A DNA stretch of 64,000 bases, from contig BROG01000480.1 of NCBI GenBank assembly GCA_030159075.1, positions 1 through 64,000 on the forward strand, given 5' to 3'. Below the pieces are notes generated by a model, which searched no databases, was not told where the DNA came from, and saw only the letters and a program-made list of their open reading frames with translations. The position numbers and the translations under genes are program-made. The stretch comes from Atrina japonica. Its lineage: Eukaryota; Mollusca; Bivalvia; Pterioida; Pinnidae. Positions 43,640 to 56,459 of the stretch are shown here, piece by piece. The first letter of the stretch is position 1. Every line of letters starts with the position of its first letter.

Positions 43640-43895
43640 TGTGTATTGTCTAAATGGTGTATTAAGTCACACTCAACAATCTTTCAGTTATATAATGACG
43701 GCCAGTTTTTAATGGTGGAGGAGAGAACTCGGTTTTATTGTATCCAGGAATAGACCACCAGCCTTGTGCAAGTAAACTGGGAAACATCCTCACATATTCA
43801 GCTCTGGTTCCAGCGGGCTTAAACTGGCGCAAAAATGAGAGACACTATGGTTTAATGTGTGATGCTTTAACCACCAAACCATTAGGCCAACCAGA
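43640..43895 (-). mobile_element. SINE family B, minus-strand copy
   Basis: Read on the minus strand: box A-like taatggtttggtggttaaag, box B-like agtttaagcccgctgg, and body tactcgagttctctcc-like text (aaaaccgagttctctcctcc). It accounts for the open frames on both strands here. Confidence 0.65.
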
Positions 43896-44489
43896 TGTGT
43901 TGTCCTGTTGTCACCACATTCAATAACAAAGTATTTAAGAGTGTTGATACACCAGAAGTCTCTAAAAATTGTCCAGTTAAAACAGGTCAAAGTGAAAGTT
44001 TACAGGACAAGAATTAATCTACTGGTTTCTTTTGTAAACTGTAATAGCGGCCAGCAAGAGAACCATGAAATTTAAAATTGACAAATACATTTTACTAGTG
44101 AATTTTAAGGCATACAAGCTGTCAAAAATGAAAATATTGTTTTTGTTTTTTGTTTTACAAGTTTCAAATATTCAATGTTTTATTCAAATGAAATGTTTTT
44201 AAAAATCCCGGGTTGAAAAAGCTGTTATTATGTCGAATTTCTAAAATGAAATCGAAGGTGAGTAATGGACGAGTAAACATTTGTATTCTAACGTGGATGA
44301 CGGGAATATCGATCGTCGACGTATTTCTATACTCTAGGCAATATGCAGGGCATGTTAAAATTTTCTACGGCAATATATTGTTTTAACCTTTTTAACCAAA
44401 GTTTTGGTCTGATTGCTGGAATTTGTTTTCTTCAAAATGGCAGCCTGTATGCCTCTAACTGTTTTGATTTTACAGTTAAAGTAACAATG

Positions 44490-44595
44490 CTGGAAGGTCG
44501 GTGGTCTCCTCTCGGGTATATTGTAACCGGGTTCTCTTCTGCAACATTTAAAACTAGCCTTTGTGTGTGGCGTAGAAACAGTAAAACAATAACAA
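44490..44595 (+). mobile_element. SINE family B fragment
   Basis: ggtcggtggtctcctctcgg and tattgtaaccgggttctctt match the SINE B body; head absent. Confidence 0.55.
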
Positions 44596-44617
44596 CAAAA
44601 AACAAAACAAAAACAGT

Positions 44618-44791
44618 AAACACACTCTAAATTCACAAATTTTCGGCCCTTGGCCTTTATCAAGTGAAAGACGATTTGCAATTAAACTGTTTAATTATCC
44701 AGCATTGATACCATATAACTTTTACAGATATTGTCGTCTTGCACTTGATAAGGGCCAAGGGGCCGAACATTTGTGAATTTAGAGTGTGTTT
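44618..44791. mobile_element. Foldback with about 60-bp arms
   Basis: aaacacactctaaattcaca through atcaagtgaaagacgattt returns inverted as attgtcgtcttgcacttgat through gtgaatttagagtgtgttt, with a loop of about 52 bases. No coding sequence. Confidence 0.8.
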
Positions 44792-45063
44792 ATTGTTTTC
44801 ACATTACGATACCTCCCTTTGGAGGACATTGATTTTTATTGAAATATCAAAACGTTTCGGGAACTCTGGATATATTTGACATTGAATATTGATACTATTG
44901 ATTTTGCTATTGGATGGATAGAAAAAAGTATTAGACATCTTATTCTACATAGTGGAGTTAAACTGAAGAAGTACCAATGGATTACCAAAATTCCAAGTCC
45001 ATCAAAATTTAAAATCTCAGATACCAAAGTATATCAGGATATCCAGGATATATATACAAATCT

Positions 45064-45400
45064 GGTGATATTGGACAACCATGGACCTCTGGAAATCCAA
45101 ATCTGGTGATATTGGAAAACCATGGACCTCTGGAAATCCAAATATGGTGATATTGGACAACCATGGACTCTGGAAATCCAAATATGGTGATATTGGAGAA
45201 ACATGGACCTCTGGAAATCCAAAGGTGAGATCAGGTGCCATGGAGGAGTACGCATCCCTTGTTGACCGTTCACACCCGCCTTAAGTCCACAGTCAAATCC
45301 AAATGAAATGAGTGAGGAAGAAAACCTTGTCACAATAGGTACAGACAAATCAACAACCGTTACTTTTAGTTGAATCTCTATAAGATACTTTGTAAAATAC
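45064..45400 (-). mobile_element. 3' fragment of the reverse-transcriptase element, with a 41-bp tandem repeat
   Basis: The minus strand reads gtgtgaacggtcaacaaggg atgcg...cctccatggcacctgatct, the same as the tail beside the RT fragment at 50380-50580. Within it, ggtgatattggacaaccatg gacctctggaaatccaaat is repeated four times (45064-45226). Confidence 0.65.
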
Positions 45401-45603
45401 ACGATAATTAGACACCATCACATCTGCTGTCACCTAAAGCAAATAAATTAACAGATAAATATCTTCGGTACAGGCTAGTTAGCGAAAATGAAAATCTCAT
45501 CTGTACGAGAAATCCAGGACAGTGGAGAAATTTGGCTTTTTCACAAAAGATACCAAACACATCCTGGACTAGCGCGGTTTCGTAAAGCGAGGTGAAAAAA
45601 AAA

Positions 45604-45852
45604 ATCTCAGTCGGTAGCGCGCTCGACTCTTGATCGTGAGGTCGTGAGTTCGAGTCCAGCCGGCGGCAGGTAGGTTTCCTGTCCTTCGGAATGAGACAGT
45701 AAAAACCGAGGTCCCGTGTTACAATAGATGTTCGCACGTTAAAGAACCCTCACTGCTCAATGGCCGTATTTTGAGGCCTTCACCGGCATTTGGTGATGTC
45801 TCCATATGAGTGAAAGATTCTTCAGTGGGACGTTAAACAACAACAAACAAGA
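45604..45852 (+). mobile_element. SINE family A, slightly 5'-truncated
   Basis: cagtcggtagcgcgctcgac, box B gtcgtgagttcgagtcc and the conserved body and tail are present; the first dozen bases of the tRNA head are missing. The minus-strand 109-codon frame here is a shadow. Confidence 0.85.
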
Positions 45853-47425
45853 AAAAACATTGATTTTTTACTGCCAAGACTGAAATTTAGGTACGTATAC
45901 AATTTGATGCACTTTATTTCATATTCCATTTTAAATTATCTTTTAAGTGTTTCAGAGTTTCGTATTAGTCCATAAGATGTTTGATTTAGGAACAAAAAAA
46001 AATATTAATTTGATTATGACAATATCTTGGCAAGAGAGAATCATTCATTTGGTATTTTGAAGATTGTAATCCGGAAGTCCAGTTATGGTAAAATGTAAAA
46101 ATGAAGAAGTACCAATTAATAATCGAAGCTCATTTCTGTGATATTCAAGGATTTGTTCGTTTTTAAATTTGTAAACCAGGAAAATGTTTTTTATTCTCAA
46201 CTTTCAGTGTCCCCAGCCTAACTAATATTTTCCACTAGATTGCCTTCTTTTTATTAAAGTCATTCACCCATTCAGGGACTCCATTCTATATACCATAAAA
46301 CATATATGTAACTTATTTTAAAAGAAGATCATGATGCTAAACTCTTACGGAATCCTGAGAAAATTATTGACAAGGTGTTGATTCTGTTTCCGGACACCTG
46401 ATCCCATCCTGTTTGAGATTCGCAACTGTTCTTCATGTTGAGGCCTTTGTTATATGTAATTTGTCGTATTCTAATGGACTTGGAGTTTCTAGTATCCATT
46501 GGCAATTCTTCATTTTACTTTGTTGAAGAGATATGAAGACAGTAATATCAATGTGTTGATACAAGCCTCCGCGATTGGACAAGAAACTATTGTTATTTAT
46601 CGAAAAATTTTATCCAGCAGATAGTTGTTAGTATGTTTGAACCCTTCTTTTTTCCCAATAGGCCTAAAGCTAATACAAAATGGTCTTTAAGTGCTAGAAC
46701 TATTGTTACCCAACGTGTTAAAGGTCCGTTTTGCATGAGCGACTTTCTACGCATTTGGGAAATACACGTACGTTTACACCGAATTAGCTTAGCCAAGTCT
46801 GGTAAAAATGCTATCGTGGTATTATATAGATTCTCATAATTGGAATCACATTAATTACGCCCTGACAATTACTGTCTTCCTTATTCTGTTCCATCGTAAG
46901 GTCCCAGGGCGATTTTTATAAATGACTTGTTCTATATTTAGTTTTTTCCAGCTTCTACAAATTATTGTAACATTTACGTATATCTGATAGATTACTTCGT
47001 TTTAGTGTACAGAGGTTAAATTAGATTACATAGGTGATTAAGCACACCAGGTGAGCCTGTCGACTATGTAAGACAACTTGGGTCCAGAGAATCAAATCCA
47101 TGGATCAAATATTATAAACGGATCAATCATCATGAGCATTTGTTTTGGCGCGTTTTTGCAAAACTATAACTTTGGTTTTAGGTTTATAACATTTATCAAC
47201 ACTGGGTCGTCGCCACTGCTGGTATTCCGTTTGAGTCCCCAAGGGTATATACTTAAACACTTGGGGACCTGATATTTCGATACCATTATTATTGATTATA
47301 TTATACTAAAGAAATACATGTATTTCGAATACACCGTTTAAATTCTATCATCTCCAGTAACTTAAGACATCTTTTTACAGTGGACACTTGTAAATGAATT
47401 TACGAATATATTTAGGTTATTTTTA
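45853..47425. other. Repeat-derived intergenic DNA, no gene seen
   Basis: 46380-46470 (ggacacctgatcccatcctg, gattcgcaactgttcttcat) and 47150-47290 (actgggtcgtcgccactgct, gtttgagtccccaagggtat) are fragments of dispersed elements. Short frames lack motifs. Confidence 0.45.
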
Positions 47426-47429
47426 ATTA

Positions 47430-48175
47430 TTTTTCATGTTATGTTTCTGTCACGTATTGAATATATTTATATTTCATGTCTCTGTAGTTTAATTATTGGA
47501 TATATTTATATCTCATGGTTCTGTACTCATTGGATATGTTTATATCTCATGGTTCTGTAGCTCATTGGATATGTATATTTCTCATGGTTCTGTAGCTCAT
47601 TGGATATGTTTATATCTTTATAGCTCATTGGTTCTGTATCTTATTAGATTATATTATTTATATCTCATTGTTCTGTAGCTTATTGGATATGTTTATATCT
47701 CATGGTTCTGTAGCTTATTGGATATATTTATATCTCATTGTTCTGTAGCTTATTGGATATGTTTATATCTCATGGTTCTGTAGCTCATTGGATATGTTTA
47801 TATCTCATGGTTCTGTAGCTTATTGGATATATTTATATCTCATGGTTCTGTAGCTCATTGGATATGTTTATATCTCATGGTTCTGTAGCTTATTGGATAT
47901 ATTTATATCTCATGGTTCTGTATCTCATTGGATATGTTTATATCTCATGGTTCTGTAGCTTATTGGATATATTTATATCTCATGCCTTTGTGGCTTATTT
48001 TAACAAAAATTATTTATACATGTTCTATAATTGGATACAGGTGATGCCATGGTTCTGTAGCTTATTGGATAAAATCACAGAAACTGTAAAATTTTATATC
48101 TCAAGTTCTGTAGCTCATTGGATATGTTTATATATAAAACTGTAGTGGATATCTTATATCGCATGGACCTGTAGC
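47430..48175 (+). repeat. 35-bp tandem array
   Basis: The unit tattggatatgtttatatct plus catggttctgtagct is repeated about 18 times, regular in the middle and decayed at both ends (to about 48250). Confidence 0.92.
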
Positions 48176-48279
48176 TGAGAATATATTTATATATCATATA
48201 TCTGTAATTGGTTTTAATATCTATGTGGCTTATTTTAACAAAAAATATTTATACATGTATGGAGAGGTGGCCCAAATCA

Positions 48280-49070
48280 AAAGAAATCACAGTTAAACCA
48301 GAATTTAAATCGGAAGATCCATAGGACGAAAGATAAAACTGGGAGTATCTAATACCAAATCTGATCATATCCTATATATTTACGTATTGTAAAATTTGTC
48401 GAAGAGTAATCACTGTAAGAAGATGGCTATACCAGTTTTTAAGAGTTTATACAAATTATCACATGCTTACTCTTCCTTGGCACCTGATCCCACCTCTTTA
48501 ATTCAAGAGGTCCGTGTTTGTCTATTTTTTACCAGATTTGTACCTATATCCTGGACATCCTAGTGATTTATACCTTGGTATCTGATACTGTTTATATTAG
48601 GTATAAAATAATCAGTTACTGGGTTTCTTGATACCCTCAAACGGTCCTCAAGTCGTATCAAAGACCCATATGCAGTAAATATTTTAAATATAACACTGGT
48701 TATAATTTTGCACGAAGGTCAAAATAAATACTCAAGACATCAGCTGAGCAGCTAAAATTTAGAATAGATGTATAGTTCCTGGAAGAATGGAGTACCATAC
48801 AAAACCAAATACTAAACATTAATGTATTGTCAAACCCTGTAACCACTGTAAAATATTACTACCTTAGTATAAAATCATTAGTATGAAATAATTAGTTGGT
48901 ACTGAAATATCACTGATAGTATTTATGCCCCCCGGGACTCAAATGGTCCACCACCAGTAACAACGACCAACTGGCTGTAAATATCAAAACATAAAACGAA
49001 AGTCTCAAAAACAGCCAAAATAAATGCTCAAAACGAACGTTTCTGTCAAAAAGAGTACATCAGTTGAGCT
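48280..49070. mobile_element. Fragments of dispersed elements
   Basis: 48478-48600 (cacctgatcccacctcttta, ggtccgtgtttgtctatttt, gtacctatatcctggacatc) matches the RT-element 3' tail in + orientation. 48640-49060 repeats words seen at 2030-2420 and 47200 (ataccctcaaacggtcc, acgtttctgtcaaaaagagt). Confidence 0.5.
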
Positions 49071-49639
49071 CGAATTCAATCAGATGTGTAGAAGTTTACT
49101 AAATAGTTGTTACTGGTTTTACGTGCTTTTTAAGACACCCTGTTGGTTTATAAATTGATAATATATTACTGCAATACCTGTGTAGCACTATTCTAAGGTT
49201 AGGTAAAGTAAGAATATCTTCAATACCACACATTTGTCAGACCACTATGATCAGACTCTGAATATCAATACGTATATCAAATCAAAAATAGCTTACAGAG
49301 CTACAAACACGATTTGTTTGTTTGGGGTTTTCCGGTCCTTGTCCTATTATCGTGTTTTGAAACGTTTGTACATCACATATTCAGGCATGTGAATTCTTTA
49401 GATGTTTTGTATTGATTCGTTTATCGCTTTATACGTTTTGTATTGCTTCGTTTATCGAGTTATTTGTGATATGACTTCACCTAAATATATATCTAGCTTT
49501 GTCTACACGTGACATTTTATATTGATTCGTTTGTTGTGTTGTTTAGATGTTTAAGTTGACGAATGGTTGGTGAAACGTTTTTATCGATTATGACGAGGAA
49601 TCGTTCCCCACTTATTTCATTTGAACTGAAGGGCGAATT

Positions 49640-50340
49640 TGTTCTACAGAAACTGGTTTTAGTTTTGAACCAGTTTTGTAAATTTTCCATTTGTTACATA
49701 AACCGGTTTAAAACTGGTTCTGAACTAAAACTGGTTCTGAACTAAAACTGGTTTTTCAGTTGTTTTTACCCTAAACAAAAACTAGTTTATCAAATCATTC
49801 AAACTGCCTCCTGGGGTGGTTTAATAGGTTTATTCAAGTTTGTTGCTACAACAACATGGCGGCGAACACATGAGGACTAGTATCGGATACCTTTTATGGA
49901 CATTTTATGCACTGGAGCAGAAGCTCATAATGACAGAGAAACGTTTTTGCAATATTAAAACGATGAAATCAGACTCCAAATTGATCAGCTATCGATTGTC
50001 ATTTTGTTTGTTTTCACGTTTTTTTTTATTTAAAATCGAAATTACATAGAGCGATTTTTGCTTTTTAGCATATTAACCCCCAGCAATTCAAAAAGTGGAG
50101 ACATCATAATCAGGGTTAATAAATATTGCAATAAGGTTCTTTTTTTGTATAACTGGTATTATTTTACTCTTTATTTTTACATCTCATATAAAAGAGTGAC
50201 TGTTTACTTCTTTCTGTAGGCCTACTCCATTTTGGTAGTTTAAACTATTTATTTGTTTAGCCATAGGAAAACCCGTTTTAGTTTCATAACTAGTTTGCAA
50301 ACAAGTTGTAAACCATAAACCAAAACCGAAACTAGTTTAT
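49640..50340. mobile_element. Possible nonautonomous element with aaactggttt-type subterminal repeats
   Basis: The left edge has repeated gaactaaaactggttctgaa; the right edge has inverted-like aaaaccgaaactagttta and cccgttttagtttcataact. Inside is acaacatggcggcgaacaca, a YY1-like initiator word with an immediately closed frame. Borders are approximate. Confidence 0.35.
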
Positions 50341-50344
50341 TTAC

Positions 50345-51489
50345 AATATAAAACATCTCAGATATCAAAGTATAAATCCTAAGGATGTCCAGGACACAGA
50401 TACAAATCCGGCAAAATGGACAAACACGGACCTCTGGAAACTAAGAGGTGGGATCAGGTGCCATGGAGGAGTAAGCATCCCCTGTCGACCGGTCACACCC
50501 GCCGTGAGTCCACAGTCAAGTCCAAATGAAATACCTGAGGAACGAATCCTCGTCACAATTGGTACAGACGTCTCAACAACCGCCAACGAAAAGGCAACTC
50601 AACATTTCACCCAGTGAAACAGAGTAATCGCAAACAAGACTATTATACCGACCGTAAAATTTGCGGAACGTTGAAATCAAACGCGGTTTTCGATATCCCT
50701 GTGTCAATAATTTGTCAGTGAGTAGTTTACATTTGTATATGAAATGTTCAGATGTTGAACACGCCCTGGCATATCGGATCATTTGTGAAATATGCGGGTG
50801 ACTGTGGGACGTTACTACTTAAATGTGGAAAATTTACAATTGGAAAGCCGAAATTTTCGCGTTTGTCGTATAGCTTAGTTGCCAATTTCCCGTCTGTGTC
50901 TACAGAAAGTAAAATGTCTAAGTATGAAGCGTGTGTGCTTGATTCTGTTGTATCTTTAATTTCTAGTTCGCTGGGATATATCGCATTGACATACGTATGA
51001 AAAAAATTGTCATTATTAATTGACAAAACGTCGTCGATATATCTAAATGTGAAATTAAAGGACACCGCTAGCTTTTTCTTCTTTTGATTCAGCAGTTTCT
51101 GAATGAAATCTGTTTCGTATGAATAAAGGAACAGGTCGGCCAATAAAGGGGTACAATTGGTTCCCATAGGAATGCCGACAGTTTGTTGAAAGACAACGTC
51201 TCCGAACATTACAAATATATTGTCTATTACAAATTCCAGAATGTTTTTTATATCAACTTCAGTGTATTTATGTGTAGAATCAGTGGTGTTTGACAAAATA
51301 AGTATCATGATAACTAATCACTAGATATTTCAATTTTCGGGTACCACCTTTAGTGAAAAAACAGTTGTCTATGATGCTAAAAAATCTTTCTTTTAATTTT
51401 AATACCATGGTAAGGTTTGTTGCTCGTAGATAAAAGCGTAGTTGCATAAAATTCCGTATGACTCTTTTTTTTTTTTTAGCGACAATCAA
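50345..51489 (-). pseudogene. Broken reverse-transcriptase retroelement (Penelope-like or related) with 3' tail
   Basis: On the minus strand three frames follow one another: 51489-51280 (ERFFSIIDNCFFTKGG, YHDTYFVKHH), 51308-50748 (GIPMGTNCTPLLADLFLYSY; catalytic YIDDVLS near 51041-51025; LYDKRENFGF) and 50782-50573 (IRYARACSTSEHF, TFRKFYGRYN). Together they cover the palm and thumb of an RT seen in many bivalve genomes. Frameshifts near 51300 and 50765 and the missing 5' part show it is dead. The tail 50345-50580 is the untranslated 3' end that recurs at 45064-45400 and elsewhere. RT identity is clear; assignment to Penelope-like elements is tentative. Confidence 0.75.
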
Positions 51490-51830
51490 ATTTCACGTTT
51501 TCACCAAACCACCTATTCAACTTTTAATTTAATAGCCAGGGTTGATCACAAAACAGGATGTCAAAAGTGCGCACATAGTTCATAAAGTAAAGATAACCTT
51601 TCAATGCTTTTCTCGTGTTAAATAATTCCCGGTTTTTAGATTTTGCGTTATAATTTCATCGTGAAAATGACTAGCTATACGGTATGTGAGAATTACTATT
51701 CAATGTGATTTACATCTAAAGTCAGCTAAAAAATACTTGACCGTTATAACCCAATAATGTTCATATAATATAACTACATATCAATAGTTGCTGTTAAACT
51801 GATGCGGAGAATAACGTTTTTATATTTTGA

Positions 51831-51831
51831 A

Positions 51832-51912
<81 letters not shown>
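51831..51912. repeat. (AT)n microsatellite
   Basis: About 80 bases of alternating at, with one c near the left end. Confidence 0.95.
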
Positions 51913-51913
<1 letters not shown>

Positions 51914-51973
51914 ACCTTGATTGCAACTGTTTCTCTAAGGTATCGGAAATGATGGATTACTAGTTCGTTTAAA

Positions 51974-52196
51974 TACTGTTAACCTGGAAATTTTTGTTCC
52001 CGCTTAAAACTTTTGCCACTAGATGAGGGGGCAAATTTAAAATGAAAGCGCAATTTCCAAACTAAATAATTTGAAGCACATTCATCCGTGAAACAATGGT
52101 GATTTAGAGCCAATTTAAGACAGGACGAATATGTTTTCTGTCGTAAAAGGGCGAAAATTACAAATAACTTGGGGCGAAAATATCAGGCATACAGTA
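51974..52196. mobile_element. MITE family C, full-length copy
   Basis: The left end tactgttaacctggaaattt pairs with the right end ggcgaaaatatcaggcatac agta. The interior has ggcaaatttaaaatgaaagc and tcgtaaaagggcgaaaatta. 223 bp, flanked by ta. Confidence 0.7.
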
Positions 52197-52787
52197 TACC
52201 TTTAATGGTTTTGTCGTAGTACTCCCACTAAACGATTTCAAACATAATAATACCTTGTAGCTTTATAGACCATCATTCTGAAAGGTTTTGACTGCCGATT
52301 GGGTTTTGCCGAAAATCTGAAAAAAGAAATATTAATATTCTAAAATACAATTCATATTAAATCATTTATGAACAACACTATAGTTTGATATAGTAAAAAC
52401 TTTTATTTATTATAATAGGTTAAGTCTTTGCTTTACAATTGTAACAACTCATGAATTATTTCGTGATCTGTTTTCAGAGACTCAGTTGAAGTCAATATGA
52501 CTACTAACGGCAGATTAAGGTCAGACGTTCAGGGGAGATAATTAAAATACCAGGTCCTGCAGGTATGAATAATCGCGTATATCACTTTTCCTAAACGTGG
52601 GAGGAAAGCGTACATAGTAATTTGAATAAGTATGTCACTTTAGTTATACGACTATGTAAATGCCAAAATAAGACTATAAAACGGCGTGGAACATGCATGT
52701 TATCCGGTACAGTTGGTCATGTGTATAATTCTGTGCTGTGTCAATCTACTAAGGTAATATTATAAAGGTATATTGAATATGTTTGAT

Positions 52788-52857
52788 AATCTCGCATCAA
52801 TCAGTTTTTGTGTATTGTTTTAAATACCAGACACAAGAAATTGATTGATGCGAGATT
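52788..52857. repeat. Hairpin 1: perfect 16-bp inverted repeat
   Basis: aatctcgcatcaatca (52788-52803) and its exact complement tgattgatgcgagatt (52842-52857), loop 38 bases. Confidence 0.9.
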
Positions 52858-52864
52858 CTCAACA

Positions 52865-52940
52865 TTTTGGTAAAAATGAAAATGAGTGCATGACTTCATT
52901 TTCATTATGAAGTCATGTACTCATTTTCATTTTACCAAAA
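52865..52940. repeat. Hairpin 2: near-perfect 33-bp inverted repeat
   Basis: ttttggtaaaaatgaaaatg...atgacttca (52865-52898) pairs with tgaagtcatgtactcatttt...accaaaa (52908-52940) with one mismatch and one indel; loop 9 bases. Starts eight bases after hairpin 1 ends. Confidence 0.92.
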
Positions 52941-53006
52941 TTGGAAATGAACAAACGACAATACTTACCATAAATTTGAAAAAAATTAATGTCCGATTCA
53001 CATAAG

Positions 53007-53156
53007 ATGGCGTGGCGGAGTAACATTTTGATTATCATATGGATGATTCTACTCATTTTCGCTTATAACAAGCTGCACGGGAAAAACGATTTATCCCTCA
53101 CTGAATACTCTCTTATGTATGGTGACAAGAAGGAACGGTTACTCTTGTCAGTGTAA
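53007..53156 (+). CDS. Possible 49-residue membrane or secreted microprotein
   Basis: The ATG sits in aagATGGCG (A at -3, G at +4), 66 bases after hairpin 2. The product starts MAWRSNILIIIWMILLIFAY (one hydrophobic segment, residues 7-20) and ends in a charged tail with GDKKERLLLSV. No family is recognised. It could be a signal-anchor first exon, a microprotein or a chance frame; a donor-like G|gtgaca lies inside it. Confidence 0.2.
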   Translation: MAWRSNILIIIWMILLIFAYNKLHGKNDLSLTEYSLMYGDKKERLLLSV

Positions 53157-55126
53157 TGTTCCTTTCATGCTTTATTGCCTAAAATCTAAATTCGTACAGG
53201 TCACAAAATGTTTCACAAGATTCCATCCGCCAGGTTATTTGGATTTTATGTTTGTTACTTTCAAACCAATATAACTACCAGCTTAAAGGGAATATTTTAC
53301 CAATTTACTGTTTCCTGTATATTGATTCGTAATCCGGATTTTTCATTCGCCGATTCAACTTCGTTAGCACTAGCGATTTCAGGTTTGTGTCTTTGCAGTG
53401 ATCAGGAAATAAAATGCTGTTAAGTCTGAAGGGCAAATTATTGTCACTAGTCTATTTATGTCAAAAACAAATTTACATTAACGTCTACACTCTATACCAA
53501 ACATGGAATATTGTGACATTTTTATTTATTATATGAAATCGAGCATTTTATTTCTTGATCGACGCAAATACACATACCGGAAATGGCTAGGGCTAACAAA
53601 GTTAAAGTGGTGCAAGAAAAATCTGGATCCAAAAACGGATTTCGTAAGAACTCGAAAATGGTCCGTTATATCGTATGGGACGCTTTTTATTGTTTTATCA
53701 TGTTTAAAAGAAAGGAGCACAAATAATATTAGAAATAAAACAGAAAAAGCACCAATTGATAATCGAAACTCAAAGTCCACAGATACACAAATGGTCTGAA
53801 CATGAAGAACAATTGCGAATCCCAAACTGGATAGGACCAGGTGTCCGGAAGGAGTCAGCGTCCTATGCCAGCATGCCACATTCATCGCAAATGTTCATTG
53901 GAAACCTCTTGAGGTCGGTGAAAAGGTCCAAACCAGTATACCCAAAAACATTTTTACTAATTACAACAAATGTGTTATTTGTTGTCATGATAAAATATTT
54001 CTTAATTAACTTAAAGAATGAAATTGATGGAAATGTTTTTAAAACGTGCATCTCAAGTCACGAAGAACGTGGTCAAGGGGAAACTACAGCGTTTAAAACG
54101 CTTTGTGACGTCATTGTATAAATCATTTTAGAGCTCAAACGAATATTTAAAATCGGTATTCGAGCATTCGTGATTATTATTCGATTTGTATTTGAAAATT
54201 AGCGGGCCTTTTTGACAAAATGCATTCAAAATAAAATTGACCAAACTTTATCCTTTCCAACATTGATCATATCCAGATTATCCATGCTGATTGACCAGGG
54301 CAAAATGATGCTATATTGAGTAATGTAATGGTATTGGACATATGTCCGTATATTCAAATAGCAATTTAATATTTAAATATTCGGCCATTTGGAATTCTTT
54401 CGCAAACATTAAAACATATGTGTCAGCTCTATGCTGTATAAAGCCATGTTCAAAATGCAAAAGTATAGATATTTTATTTTTTACTATTTTAAACCGATTT
54501 TCAACTGATCATGTGATGGCCAAAAGTTTAACCAAGTTTGCGCGAAAATAACATTTTGTCCGTATCACATGACAACCTTTGAAAGAGCACATTTTCTATT
54601 AAGCCCACGTGTCTGGTGATGTACATCGTTGTTTAACGGCATGTTATTATACCTTGTGGCGTATCTATTTTATATATATCCCAGGGTGTAACAGAACAAA
54701 ACAGCGTTGTTTATTTACTTATATGTAATTGTTTTTGTGACTGAAACTGATTTGCCTTTCCAGAAAGCCAACTGACTACATCACTTAACCAAGATATAAC
54801 CGTCATGGTCCAATAAATACTATTGATAATAAAAACGTTCATCTTGCCGTGAAAAGACGGACAGGGTTATTGGTAATTTGTTATATACAAACTAATAATA
54901 TACACCGTGACTTATTTACCTTGCTGTCATTAAATATATATTTCCCAGTGACATTCCTCATGATTTTTGTCATCGATCGCTCATCGGCCTAGTGTTTGTT
55001 CCTCATTGTCTGCACAAGATCTCAACATGATCGTTTTTCGATCCGGATTTTCTTTCTGCCTTAGTCCGACCTAATTTTGGCATATATTTCGGTTTTAAAC
55101 TTCATTCTAAGAAATCCGTATATTAC
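53157..55126. other. Repeat-poor intergenic DNA with RT-element tail fragment
   Basis: 53790-53950 (aacaattgcgaatcccaaac, ggaccaggtgtccggaagga) is an element 3' tail on the minus strand, also found at 60375-60520. A 47-codon frame at 53583-53726 (MARANKVKVVQEKSG..., good start context) has no recognisable motif. Confidence 0.4.
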
Positions 55127-55347
55127 AGATTTTCTAAAATTCACAAATGGCGAAACGAAAACATTCAGCTTTGTGTGGAAATAATGTTATATCTACCATT
55201 CTCTGGACCAGTGTTATTCTGTTTATTTTGTTATGTTGTTTGGACCATGGACGAGCACAAGTGCAAAATTCACGCCGAAATATGCGGAGAATGACTTTGT
55301 CACGTCTTGGAAGGAGATTTGTTTCCAGGAACAACAGTCAAAGAACA
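55127..55347 (+). CDS. Candidate first coding exon of a secreted or signal-anchored protein
   Basis: After an acceptor-like gtatattacag, ATG 55147 (acaaATGGCG, good context) opens 67 codons up to donor-like AACA|gtacgt; without splicing the frame ends at residue 78. The N-terminus MAKRKHSALCGNN is basic, residues 14-32 (VISTILWTSVILFILLCCL) are hydrophobic, and a signal peptidase site could follow Ala37. Next come dibasic sites: RR (43-44), RR (47-48), and MTLSRLG closed by RR (56-57), a layout that could release an amidated MTLSRL peptide. Equally, the basic N-tail before the hydrophobic stretch fits a type II anchor, as in Golgi glycosyl- or sulfotransferases. No homologue is recognised. 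Confidence 0.35.
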
Positions 55348-55399
55348 GTACGTACTTTTTTAAAAATGCATATAAAACTGTGACCTTTCCGTATGATTT

Positions 55400-56345
<946 letters not shown>

Positions 56346-56459
56346 CATAATTGCAAAGTCAATGGTAGAATACTGTTTGGGATAAATCAGAGAATATATA
56401 TTCTGACCATTTGATGCTTTGTCAAATACATTGTATGTTCTGTTGAAACAAATCAATCT

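Noticed and set aside
53529..54121. Overlapping frames of 118 and 121 codons on opposite strands
   Set aside because: They cover an RT-element tail and AT-rich DNA, mask each other and carry no recognisable motif.
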